The notes under the pieces were generated by a model. The model was not told where the DNA came from. It saw only the letters and a list, made by a program, of their open reading frames with translations, and did not search any database. From the NCBI GenBank assembly GCA_023333565.1, contig JAJKFH010003075.1, forward strand, positions 372,001 to 436,000: a stretch of 64,000 bases of DNA, in the 5' to 3' direction. Below are positions 54,901 through 64,000 of the stretch, in pieces. A program made the position numbers and the translations under genes. How positions within the stretch are numbered: position 1 is the first letter of the stretch; each line of letters starts with the position of its first letter. This DNA is from Puffinus mauretanicus. Taxonomy: Eukaryota; Chordata; Aves; Procellariiformes; Procellariidae.

Positions 54901-57900
54901 TCTTTTGTGTGGCTGCTAATGTTTGTACAGCTGAAAGGGTAGGGTGAACAAGTCACGGAACCGATCCAGCTGAAAATTAGCCCAACGATGTCTTTCCTTT
55001 CCTTTCATGGAAAAATAACCCCCAAAAGCTTTGTTTGTGATCTTGTGAGTATGTGTGTGTCTTTCTAGTTTTATTTTCTTTTTTCTGGTACCACACGGGC
55101 AGGAGCTATTTACTTGAAGAATTTCTGGAAAGAATTCTGCTTTGATACTTTCTTCTGGGATTATTTTACTGCTTGCTCTGAGTATAAATGAATTTTGCTT
55201 CTGTATTCAATGTTTCTTTTGTCCTCTTCAAAGGTTAATGCCACAGAGCTGTCACAGGTGGTTCTTATTTTTCTGGTCATGCTGTTACAGCAATACTGTT
55301 TCTTGAACTTGTCTTCCCAGTCCTTTTTTCCCCTCTGTATAGCTGTTCCAATATCTGTTCTATTCTCCTCCAATTATTACTGTTAACCTCTGCCCTTTTC
55401 CTTTTGTAAACTTGTAACTATCTCAACAACAAAGTGATGTTGATATGAAAAGCTAAAATAAGTTGTCTGCAATTGTAAAGAATGTGAATTTAAGGTAGCA
55501 GTCCAAGGGTTCTTTCTCCTGAGAAGCAAATCTCTCAGGTGAACTGTGGGATTGGTTTTTAAATATGTTTTTTCTAATTGGAATGTCTTGGGTGCTGGGT
55601 AGGGAAAAGGGAAGGATCATATGTTTTGGTAAATGAGCTGCTTCCCAGCTCTGCTTACCTCTTGAATCCAGGAGGAGATGAGACCCTGTCCGCATGAAAG
55701 AGGAAAGCTTCAGTGCCTGGTAGCGGGGCTTCACCATCTCCCCTACACTCTGTCTCCTCCATAAATGGCACCTTGGAATTGATGATCTGTTTGGAGGCTT
55801 TTAGCAATACTTCGTTTACCATCCGCTCATATTGTGCATTGTTCTTGAGAATATGTGAAGAATGCTCAGCTCCTTACAGGATTTGGGCCATAATCAAGGC
55901 TGACACTGACTGGCATATTGTCAAATTGTGCATGTATCATTTATTGTTAGATAACACTGGACATCCATTAGTGTCTCTTGACTAATCAAGAATGTTGCCT
56001 CACATATTCTTACGAGGAGAAGGTGAAGGATTCTTGTCGTAGCTGCCAGCTTTCATCATCCGAGTGGATTGCAGAAGACGGGACTCTAGGGACAATTGAG
56101 AATAGGAAGCTTGAAGATTTGCTATGTTCTGCTGAAGCATTGGAATGACTTTCATAGACTCAGGGCATAGTCTCCAGAAGGTTGCTTTTGTCTTGTTTTT
56201 TTTTTCTTGGTGGTTATTATTGCAGAATAAATGTGTAGTTATTTCTGAAACTGTCAATCTGTGTGTGTTCCAGGGCGATTTGATGAAACTGTGATTGAAG
56301 AAAGAAGGCAATGTGCTGAAGATCTGTTGCAGTTTTCTGCTAATATCCCTGCTCTCTATAACAGCAAACAGCTTGAAGAGTTTTTTAAGGTTTGTTAGTA
56401 TTTGCAGAAGTGTTTGCTTCTTACTGATATGAATAAAATATAGTGCTGATTCTGCTTTACTTTATAAACCATGGAGTGACAGTGAGCTGATCTGGCATGC
56501 TTTGTGAAGTGACTGGGAGTTTTCCATTCACTCCAGAAATGTGGCTTTAAAAAAAACCCCAATGCCACACCTCTACAAGGTGGAAAGTTTTACAGGAACT
56601 TCAGGTGAAGGGATTTGGAATTTTTGTTTATTGAATGATGAAGAAAACCAGTGATGTAAAATGCAGGTTTTCAGTGGGGAAGTAATAAAAATATTGTCAT
56701 TGTTTCTATATTTTATGTAGGTGTTTATAGTTTCAAACCAAAGGAGGAAGACTGTCTAGGCTATTTTCTTATGGCCTGTTATGGATTCAGGTCCGTGACA
56801 ACAAATTTGGCATATAACTAGTCAAATGGGCTGCTTGTACAGTGTTGTGTGAACCACTCTCCAAAATACAGTTTAGGACAATACATTGATCCGGACTTCC
56901 TCTTTATTACAACTGAAGCAGTTTGTTTTCAATAGTTCCATCAAGCCCCTTTATTTTCAGTAGCTTAGTCCAACATTCTGCAAACACATAAGCATAAATT
57001 TACATGTAAACATGATAGTAACTCCTTGGAATTAAGGAAATGCTCATCTGGCTGAGATGGGCCGTAAGTGTATTGACATGTTAAGTATATTTAAATGTTA
57101 CGTATGGAAAAGCAAAATTACAGCGAAACTTAAAAGTCTTCACTTGTTTTCATGATGCAGTTATTGCAGAGCCCTTTAAAATACTTGAAATAATTTTCTT
57201 TAAGCTTTGGTGGCAACAATGAGTGGGAGACTGAGTTAAAATATTTTACTTTTCAGTTTATTTGCATTTTTTTAGTTCTTTGGAAATACTTCTATGTTTT
57301 GGGGTATTTGTTCAGAGCTCTTTTTCCCTCCTTTGCTTAACAAAAGTATTAGTTTTAGGCTTCCAATGGATCTTTTCTGGCTTTGTAAAGCAATGAATAG
57401 AACTAGAAAGGTATTAATTTTTATAGGAGCAAGTATGTCTACAAGGGAGGTTATGCAAGTGTAGTAATTTAGGCTCGTTTGTTAGTTGATGTTGTGTCAT
57501 GTTTTCCTGTAAGAAAGCCTTAAGTTTTCATCAGTTACCAGCTCAGCCAGCATCCTTTAGTTCTGCTCAGGGGTGGTTATGTTCTTTTTCAGATATTTGT
57601 GCAAATAGCCATGGAGAGATAGACTTGGACAATGAAATCTTAGAAACAACTGAAGGGAGTGCAGTGTGTATCTAGGTACTATAGACTCCAGAAAAATGGG
57701 CTGGCTAGTGTGAAAATGCTCTGGGCTAGTTCAAGACAGGTTAGCAATGCCCGTTTGTAACACTGCCTTGGAAATGGTGCAGTTTCTATTAAAGTTGCAT
57801 GGAAAGTGTGCACCTAAAATGCGAAGCAGAAACTTGAAAAAAAACATTTAGCTGCTTTTTAGTGCAATTAGTTGTTCCTGTTGTTACTTCATTTACCTTT

Positions 57901-60900
57901 GATTCCTTCCAGGCTTGGGAGGGAATAATGTCCTCCTTATATGCTGGGATGGCCTTATTTTCCCTGTTTGTCCAGTCTCGACTACAGCTGAGCTCCAGAT
58001 AGTGCATCATGGGTTGGACATTAGTCTGATGGACAAACACTCCTGCATGAGGGACCTGCTGAGCTTCGGAACACCATTGAAGGGCACAGGCTGTCTGTAC
58101 ACAAGAGAGCATGAGCAGCACTGTTCTCTCCCTGTTAAACTCTGGGGTTTGCAGGCAGACCAGCTGCAGCCTGTATGGTTCAGGACTCACCACAGAAGCT
58201 GCAGTAGGCTAACTGTTTAGATATCTAGACAGTCTGTGGCAACCAAACATGGCCTAACCAAAAGCCCTTGTTTAATTTTGCAGGCTTATATAGTTTAATT
58301 AAATGCATTAACTATAAAGTAAAGGAGCATTCCCTGGTTAGGAAATTTAATTTTTACTATCGCTGCTACATAATGAGACTTTCCATAGAGCACAGTAGCT
58401 AACTAATTCCTTTCCCTCTTTCTTTTCAGGGTGGAGAAGTACATGATGGGTCTGAACTGATTGGTCCTGTTGAGCCTCTGTCCGACTCTCTGACTGACAA
58501 CCTGTCTGACTGCAGCTCTGAAGGTTTACTTTCTTTTCTCATATAACCTTATAACCTATATATCTGTTTTAAAGCAACACATAAGTGACAAGTGCCGTAT
58601 TTGTAGGAGCATTGGCATCCAGTTTCTGTTTGCTTGGCGTAACAGAAACGCCAGAATTGGGATTAACAAAAGAGAAGTTAGGCTCAGCAGAGCTCTGTCT
58701 GCACTGCTGGAAGTTTGCTTCTAACAGGAAGTTTTCTGGGAGTTTGTCTAGTCCATTCTAGAAGTCCTACTGCTTTATTGCTCAAAAAGAACTGCTTTTG
58801 GTGCTAACTGAACTGAACCCTCTGGTTTAAATGTACATAATCCTGCCTGCTTCCAAAAGGTTAGGCAAACAGTGTGGTAGTGTTCACTACTAATCATGAC
58901 CCAAGTCCCAAGCTGTAAAAATTTGCAGAGAACTTTAAAATCATTTTGAGGTTGATCAATAAGTACAAAGACGACTGTCTGAATTTGCCTGAAAGCATGA
59001 AAAATAGGTCTAAGATTTTTCAGAGGGTTCTCATTCAGCTGTTCATGCTCTGGGTGTCACCATGCTTGCAGTGCTTAGTAAAATCCAGAAGAGAGTTGGT
59101 ATCGTGTTTTAGAAGTTTAACTATGTCTTCTGGATTGAGCATATGGGAGTGGTGAATATTAAAGCCTACTGCAGGGCTCTGGGAGCAAGTTGTTTAAGTC
59201 TCTTAAGAAAAAATGCTGGCAGTTTTTGTCTCCTGAAAAGAACTCCCTATTCTTGAAAGTCTGAGAGGTCGTGTGTTAGAGCCAGTGTGGGCTACGTTTA
59301 ATTGAAAACTGGAAATCCCTTCCTTAACTTGCTAATGTTTTCTGGTTGTGCTATGCCAATGGAGAGTGTGTCCCTTTTCCTATGATTACACTGTGCTAAG
59401 GAAATGCAAAGATGTACATGTTGGCTTGGATACCATGTGTAGAGTAATTTTAGTGGCACTTCACTTGCAGTAAATAATAGTATAGCTATAAGGTAGGGTC
59501 AGTCAGCCCAAATAAATATTGTGCTAGGGCTTCTTGCTTGCCTCTGGAGGCTGAGCTAGCTTAAGCATCTCTGTGTCTAATCATCTGCCAAGTGCCATGC
59601 AATCTTTTAGATATTTATGTATTTCTGAGTTATGCTTGGATCCTTGTGACTTTTAAGAAATTCTTTTCCAACCCTTCACATTTTCCTTTGGAACTGTTTT
59701 ACACGCATGTATAAATACACATCATTATACAAACACTTATTAAGCTTATTTGGGAGGGTTTTTTTTCTTAACCACTTAATTCCCTCTGGTCTTTCTGGTG
59801 TAGAACTTGCTTTGAACTCTGCTTGAATAACAAGAACTGCTTGTGTTTTCTAATAGTGGTTGGTTTGTTTATTTATCTATTTTCTGCTTGAGGTTGTATG
59901 ACTCGCCACTGGGATCTCTCTCTGTCAATAACTTTGTGCTTAGTTATATAATACATTCTACACGGGCAGTGAATTTTGCATTTTATTTTGTAGTATATTC
60001 TATGATGTTAATGAACTAATGCCCCCACAATATTTCGTTCTGTGAAGGGAAAGGTATAGAGCTGTTTATCATAACTACCCTCTGTAATTAAATACCGGTA
60101 ACTAATTTTAAAGGGGCACTATTTCTGTGAAATTTAACATTCCAGTTTCTGACAATGCACTCACTTTACACTGGGCCTTATAAAAGAAAAAATGCTTCTA
60201 AAAATGCTTAATGTGAATGTTTCTATTCTTTATTCACAAGGGCCTCATTTTTAGAAGAAGAAAAACACTTCTTTTATGTGAGATAAAATATTGAAAAGAA
60301 AAAAATGCTGTAAAGTAGAAAAATTCTTTGATACTCTTCTTCTGAATTGGCTGGAGTGCTTTTAGAGGATACTTGCAACAACTATGAGCGCAGGATTTCC
60401 AGATGCCGAATGTGACTTTTGTGGAGTTATCTTTTCTAAAAACCTATGTGTCTTCCAGCTCTTATTTTCTTATGTTTGAAACCAAATTTTGGATGGGGAG
60501 GAGACTAGGGAGAGAAGGAAACGTCTGTCTTTAAGGCCTGTAGATGGCAGTGGCAATACTCAGCTCTGAGTCCTCTCCCTGCCTCTCCTCAGGGCATCCT
60601 GTCTGCATCTAATTTTTCCCAGTCTGATCATCGTAGTTAACTGTGACTAGTTCACTGTGTTAGTTTTTGTGAACATTCAAGGGCCTCCACGTGGGCACTG
60701 CTCCTTCAAGCTGTTGTACTGAGCAGTATCAAACCCGTTCCTTAACAGGTGCTGGTGTTTGCTTATAAGGGTGGGTTGTGTTTTCTCACTTTTATCTGTT
60801 CTTTTCAGACAAAGTTCACTCTGCAGAAGGCGTGCACATTAATGGTAGAAGATGCAAATTGATGGTAGTAGAAATGTTTTTGTACCAAAATAAGCGATAA

Positions 60901-63900
60901 GTATCTTGCTTGTAAAAGCAGTTTGGTAGTTTATGCTTTCAACAGAAACCTGCTTTTCAAGTGGCCAGGTTACCCAGGCTTTCCACCAATTTTTGGAAAA
61001 TGCGTTTACTCCTCATATACCTGGTGAAGTTGCACAAAGCAGAGAGAAGTACAGGAATTTATGTTCAATTTCAGCATCATTATACTCATGTAATACTCCT
61101 GACAAACAGTCACTCTGTTTTCCTCTCTGGGTATGTGGGATAATGTTCATGTGTCCAACTTCCTCTCCAAAAGTCTTTCTATAACAATCACCAAATTCTT
61201 TAGAGAAATTCACCGGGAAGCTCCTTTATTTTTTTTTTTTTTCATTCTTCCTCCCCCCCTCCCATTTTACCATGTTCACATTATCTTCCCAGAAATAAGC
61301 ATATGCAGTTCAGACTCTTCCTACCCCTAGGGCTGGAAGCCCCATGACTGTGGTTGTGTGGTGCCAGACCTGGGCTCTAAACCTGCCCTTAAGCAAAGTT
61401 TATTAGCTCAGGCTCTGTGCCATGCTAGCTGTGTTCATACAGCTTCTGGTCAAGTTGGCTGCAAGAGGAGAGCAAACATGGTTTTGTTTGGACTGTAGGA
61501 ACTTGGGTCTGTCTGAAATCTGCTGTGTGGATGGGCTCTAATTCATCTAGTGTGGGTGGCCAGCACACCCTTCCCACAAGCCCCCAGCTTTTCCGTTCAT
61601 TATATGCACCCTTTGTCCGTCAGTCAGCTCTGCTTCCAGCTGTCCATTCCTTAGCTAGGAATTTCTCTTCACTGAACAAAGTAACTTGACTCCTCTAAAT
61701 GTTGTTTCATAAATTCTCAGTCCTCTGTACCCAAATTTGACATTGCTGTCCCTAGATTGGGCAGGTTAGTGGCCCATACACTAATTAGTGAATTTTCTGT
61801 CTTCCTCCAACTGTTCTGTTGTGAGGTTGCCTTCTTTCTTGCAGGACTTGGGGCTACACAGGCAGTTTTCTTCTCTGCGTGGACACTTTGCTTTATGTCC
61901 CTCCCCTGAAAAGATCAGGAGCATTGTCTTCTGTGCACCCTGTCCCCTTTTCTCAAGTAGCCTTGTGTCACTAAATATCACTGTTCCTTGCTTTTCTGAC
62001 AAAGAGTGGCTGGTAATCTGTTCTCCTTCCTGTCTTTTTCCTCTAACTCACATTAAAGGAACTGCTAGCTTTTAGAAAAGCAGTAATTCTACAGTGCATT
62101 CTTACTCCTCTTCGATAAATTGTAAACTTCTTCTAACTCTAGAGTTGCAAAATCGAAAAGAAAATTTGAGTTAGTTGCCTTTGAGTCAGCTCCTTGCTAC
62201 TGCCACATACTTTTTGCAGGTAAGTCGGACCACTTTACCTGATAATATGGATAAACTCTTGACTCTGTTGATAATAGAAAAGAAAGCAGACACCAGGTTT
62301 TAGCTCAGAATTTACTTTCTCTGTGTGTTCAAACAGCTAAATGTCTTGACCTTGTTGCCTGTTTTATAGCCTCAGTGGGTACATGTGCCAAGGTGATAAA
62401 ACAAACTGCTACTCGATATCCAGGTGGCACTGCCAAATTTGTGGCTTGCTCCATATGTCTCATGCAGGGTACTATTCTGGAGTGACATTTTTGAGACTGA
62501 AAGCTGGCTTTTTTTTTTCTTCTTGGTGTGTAGGTCCCAGCTTTGAAGGCTCTCCTGTTTTATGTCTCCTTAGCTGTAAATCATCAGAGCAGTGAGAGAT
62601 AGGGGTTAAAGTGCTGCTGCTATTGAAATTAGGTGAGTTGGAGTGCTGAGGTTTGAATTAGCCCCTCCTAAGCAAGCACCCGTGTTTTGTTTTTTAACTT
62701 CAGAGGCAATGAGAAATGGCAAATCTAATACCACTGTCACAATTTTAGTGGTGTATTGCCAATTGGATATCTCTATTGGATAGCTGGTCAAAGAGCAGTT
62801 TCATATTATGTACTTTTACCTGTAGTAGGGTCATGCCCTTTCATTTTGATGGCAAGTGAACGTCTAATATGTTGTACAAAAGGATGTCAGAAACATTTTT
62901 GTTATTCTTGTCCTTTTCAGTTCGAAAGGATTTAAGTGGGCTTGATGATGTGACACTTACGAGCCAATCAGAATGCGGAGGTGAGATCTAGAAGTTGTTT
63001 CCATTACGTTTGTGGAATTTAAATTATTAGAAAGTCGTAATTATGAGTGAACATTTTTGTGGATGATAATCCTTACACAATGAAATGGTGTACGTGTGAA
63101 ATATCTTTGTTGCCATTTATTTCCAGATAACACTGCTAAGTTGCTGTGGTTTAGTTATTGAAGGTCAGCTTGTAGTAAGCTGTATGCTTTTAGCTTATCG
63201 GAAATGTAAAATAAAATGTGTTAGCTCAAATTTCAGTGAAAGAGTTGTAAGCTACTTCATTTTACCATGTGTTAGCAATGAAAGAAGAGTATGCATGGTG
63301 GATGTGAGTTAGAGTGCTGCATGATGCATAAGCTGACAGTAACTGTTAATTCAAACTCCTAACTTACTGTTTTTGGGATACTTCATCTTACTGATTTAAA
63401 ACAGCATGTTGGTATTTCTTGCAACAGTAATCTGACTCCTGCTGATTGACTTTTCTAATAGCATTCACACAGAGTAATCTTCCTGGAGTCCAATGCTGTG
63501 CAGGCTTTGAAAGTTTAAGTTGGCGTTAGATATTGGTCTCTTCATTCCCGGTATTAAAATGAAGACCACTTGCTCTGCAGAGTTTATAGCTAACTTTAAA
63601 AAACACGTTTCTATAAATAATAAGCTTTACCTGCAGGGAATTTCTGTGCACAAAGTCTCAGGAAGCTGCATAAGTGAGAAGAAAGCTAAAATCCTTGGAT
63701 GAGAGAAAGAATTTTGGAGGTTCCGAAGGTATGTGAGAAATCTAGAGTAATGGATGTCTTTCTGACTGTGCTTTCAGGCTTCTCTAGTGACAGCGACCTG
63801 ATCTCTCTGACAGTCGATGTAGACTCTCTTGCTGAGTTAGATGATGGAATGGCATCCAACCAAAGTTCTCCCAGTAGAGCTGTTGGCCTTTGCGTTACAT

Positions 63901-64000
63901 CTGAACCCGCAGCACAAAGCACACTGGCACCTGAGCAGGAGTGGAGCAAACCCGAAGGAGAGAGGGAAAGCCATGGTCTGTTTACTGGAAGCTTAAAACC
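39868..64000 (+). CDS. RPS6KC1: RPS6KC1, N-terminal part: PX-domain S6 kinase-like protein (exons 1-6, continues beyond window)
   Basis: RPS6KC1 (RPK118) has an N-terminal PX domain, a MIT domain and a C-terminal pseudokinase-like domain. It binds PI3P on early endosomes and has been reported to bind sphingosine kinase 1 and peroxiredoxin 3. Exons here: 39868-39972, 44732-44767, 49154-49274, 56274-56389, 58430-58523 and 63778 to the window edge, all GT-AG and in phase. The PX domain spans about residues 8-126: FYTVTEP, VWKRYSDFKKLH (Arg53, Tyr54), LFPPFAK (Pro79-Pro80, Lys83) and ERRQCAEDLLQF (Arg98/99), the usual phosphoinositide-binding set. An acidic Ser-rich linker follows, then SLTVDVDSLAELDDGMASNQ. 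MIT and kinase parts lie right of the window. Two extra candidate cassette exons lie in intron 5. Confidence 0.95.
39973..44731 (+). other. RPS6KC1: RPS6KC1 intron 1
   Basis: Donor GTGAGT, acceptor TTGCTTTTCAG. The first 120 bases are CpG island; the rest is AT-rich unique sequence with no recognised transposon or gene. Confidence 0.88.
44732..44767 (+). CDS. RPS6KC1: RPS6KC1 exon 2 (36 nt)
   Basis: Acceptor TTGCTTTTCAG, then IVSRKNPEDVQE, with donor GTAACA. Twelve codons in phase 0 at both ends. It completes the second strand of the PX domain. Confidence 0.95.
44768..49153 (+). other. RPS6KC1: RPS6KC1 intron 2
   Basis: Donor GTAACA, acceptor CTGCTTCAG. It has a (GT)n/GGGTTT/T-run stretch near 45445-45486. 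A 102-codon frame at 45939-46247 matches no protein I know and has an equally long antisense shadow, so it is not called. Confidence 0.87.
49154..49274 (+). CDS. RPS6KC1: RPS6KC1 exon 3 (PX core)
   Basis: Acceptor TCTGCTTCAG, then IVVWKRYSDFKKLHKDLWQI, HKNLCRHTELFPPFAKAIVF and a split Gly, with donor GTAAGC. It holds the RYSDF and PPFAK lipid-binding motifs of the PX fold. Confidence 0.97.
49275..56273 (+). other. RPS6KC1: RPS6KC1 intron 3
   Basis: Donor GTAAGC, acceptor TGTGTTCCAG, 7 kb. The minisatellite at 49960-51060 occupies its left part. The remainder is AT-rich unique DNA with homopolymer T runs (for example 54167-54181). No supported gene. Confidence 0.87.
49960..51060 (+). repeat. 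degenerate GT/T-rich minisatellite, ~70-90-bp period
   Basis: A core like TTTTTGGCATGCATCTACCA recurs with variation near 50048, 50134, 50221, 50299, 50428, 50575, 50644, 50729 and 50819. Spacings are mostly 70-90 bases, with two longer gaps (about 129 and 147). Secondary landmarks repeat too: AGCATCCAG near 50543, 50699 and 50788, and TTCCATGTGTTGTGC near 50466 and 50521. The + strand is strongly T and G rich. Open frames in it are repeat artefacts. Confidence 0.85.
56274..56389 (+). CDS. RPS6KC1: RPS6KC1 exon 4 (end of PX domain)
   Basis: Acceptor TGTGTTCCAG, completing a split Gly, then RFDETVIEERRQCAEDLLQF and SANIPALYNSKQLEEFFK, with donor GTTTGT. This is the C-terminal helix of the PX domain. 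Confidence 0.97.
56390..58429 (+). other. RPS6KC1: RPS6KC1 intron 4
   Basis: Donor GTTTGT, acceptor TTCTTTTCAG. Overlapping frames on both strands at 57789-58220 were examined and match nothing. No repeat recognised. Confidence 0.87.
58430..58523 (+). CDS. RPS6KC1: RPS6KC1 exon 5
   Basis: Acceptor TTCTTTTCAG, then GGEVHDGSELIGPVEPLSDS and LTDNLSDCSSE and the first base of a Gly codon, with donor GTTTAC. It is the acidic, Ser-rich linker after the PX domain; length matches the human exon (31 full codons). Confidence 0.93.
60809..60844 (+). CDS. RPS6KC1: candidate RPS6KC1 cassette exon (36 nt)
   Basis: A strong pyrimidine tract and acceptor (TTTTATCTGTTCTTTTCAG) precede ACAAAGTTCACTCTGCAG. 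The phase fits the split G from exon 5 and encodes DKVHSAEGVHIN, leaving a split G at donor GTAGAA. The length is a multiple of three and phase is 1 at both ends, so inclusion would not shift the frame. The donor is weak. I have no family support for the peptide, so this is a candidate only. Confidence 0.35.
62921..62980 (+). CDS. RPS6KC1: candidate RPS6KC1 cassette exon (60 nt)
   Basis: Acceptor TTGTCCTTTTCAG and donor GAG|GTGAGA are both good. Joined to the split G of exon 5 it reads VRKDLSGLDDVTLTSQSECG and leaves a split G that joins exon 6 (GFSSDSD) in frame. Sixty nt with phase 1-1 is a classic skippable exon. The peptide is acidic and Ser/Thr-rich like its neighbours. It is absent from the human protein form I remember, so it may be alternative or lineage-specific. 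Confidence 0.6.
63778..64000 (+). CDS. RPS6KC1: RPS6KC1 exon 6 (cut by window edge)
   Basis: Acceptor GTGCTTTCAG, completing a split Gly, then FSSDSDLISLTVDVDSLAEL and DDGMASNQSSPSRAVGL, and later ESHGLFTGSLKP at the edge. The frame is open to the last base, and the human protein continues into the MIT domain from here, so the exon or coding sequence runs past 64000. The stretch after MASNQ is poorly conserved. Confidence 0.93.

Larger units (their letters stand above)
58524..63777 (+). other. RPS6KC1: RPS6KC1 intron 5
   Basis: Donor GTTTAC, acceptor GTGCTTTCAG. It contains two candidate alternative exons (60809-60844 and 62921-62980), listed separately. The rest is unique AT-rich sequence without recognised transposons. 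Confidence 0.85.

Noticed and set aside
57789..58220. Overlapping 134- and 101-codon frames on opposite strands in RPS6KC1 intron 4
   Set aside because: Both match nothing I know; two opposite frames over the same bases suggest a stop-poor stretch. A decayed repeat is possible but no landmarks were seen.
61300..62100. Moderately GC-rich block resembling a possible old LTR or repeat
   Set aside because: No terminal repeats, target duplications, primer-binding site or coding landmarks were found, so it stays as unclassified intron.
1..64000. CRISPR arrays, tRNA or rRNA genes, prokaryotic operons, endogenous retroviruses
   Set aside because: No regular short spaced repeats, no cloverleaf with A/B boxes, no rRNA signature and no reverse-transcriptase or LTR pattern was recognised; the DNA is that of an intron-rich vertebrate locus.

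Overview
This is vertebrate nuclear DNA, most likely from a bird. Protein-coding sequence is split into short exons with GT-AG introns. Two CpG islands mark promoters. The only recognisable transposons are CR1 LINE 3' ends, one of which carries the ATTCTATGATTCT tail typical of birds and other archosaurs. Introns are compact and interspersed repeats are sparse, which favours a bird over a turtle or crocodilian. The species cannot be named from the sequence. No bacterial, phage, CRISPR or operon-like structure is present.

Three genes lie in the same order and orientation as on human 1q32.3. (1) 1-16.2 kb, + strand: the 3' part of VASH2 (vasohibin-2, a tubulin carboxypeptidase). Three coding exons are present (5841-6222, 8121-8236, 13698-13767), followed by a 3' UTR of about 2.4 kb. 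The 5' exons, including the one with the catalytic cysteine, lie left of the window. (2) 18.7-34.9 kb, - strand: a complete ANGEL2 gene (CCR4-type endonuclease/exonuclease/phosphatase fold). Nine coding exons join in frame to a 602-residue protein, with a CpG-island promoter at 34.25-34.98 kb. (3) 39.9-64.0 kb, + strand: the 5' part of RPS6KC1 (PX-domain ribosomal S6 kinase-like protein). Exon 1 sits in a second CpG island and exon 6 runs off the right edge. The MIT and kinase domains lie beyond the window.

VASH2 and ANGEL2 converge on a 2.5-kb interval (16.2-18.7 kb). ANGEL2 and RPS6KC1 diverge from a 5-kb intergenic stretch (34.9-39.9 kb) that holds one clear antisense CR1 of about 560 bp. 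The three proteins are not known to share a pathway: VASH2 acts on microtubules, ANGEL2 on RNA 2',3'-cyclic phosphate ends, and RPS6KC1 on endosomal lipid and sphingosine-kinase signalling. Their proximity reflects ancient synteny; VASH1 and ANGEL1 are likewise neighbours in human.

I did not find a new biological system. The points most worth checking are two small symmetric (phase 1-1) candidate cassette exons in RPS6KC1 intron 5 (36 and 60 nt), a degenerate GT-rich minisatellite of about 1.1 kb in RPS6KC1 intron 3, the YY1 element that contains the ANGEL2 start codon, and a lengthened ANGEL2 exon 2.
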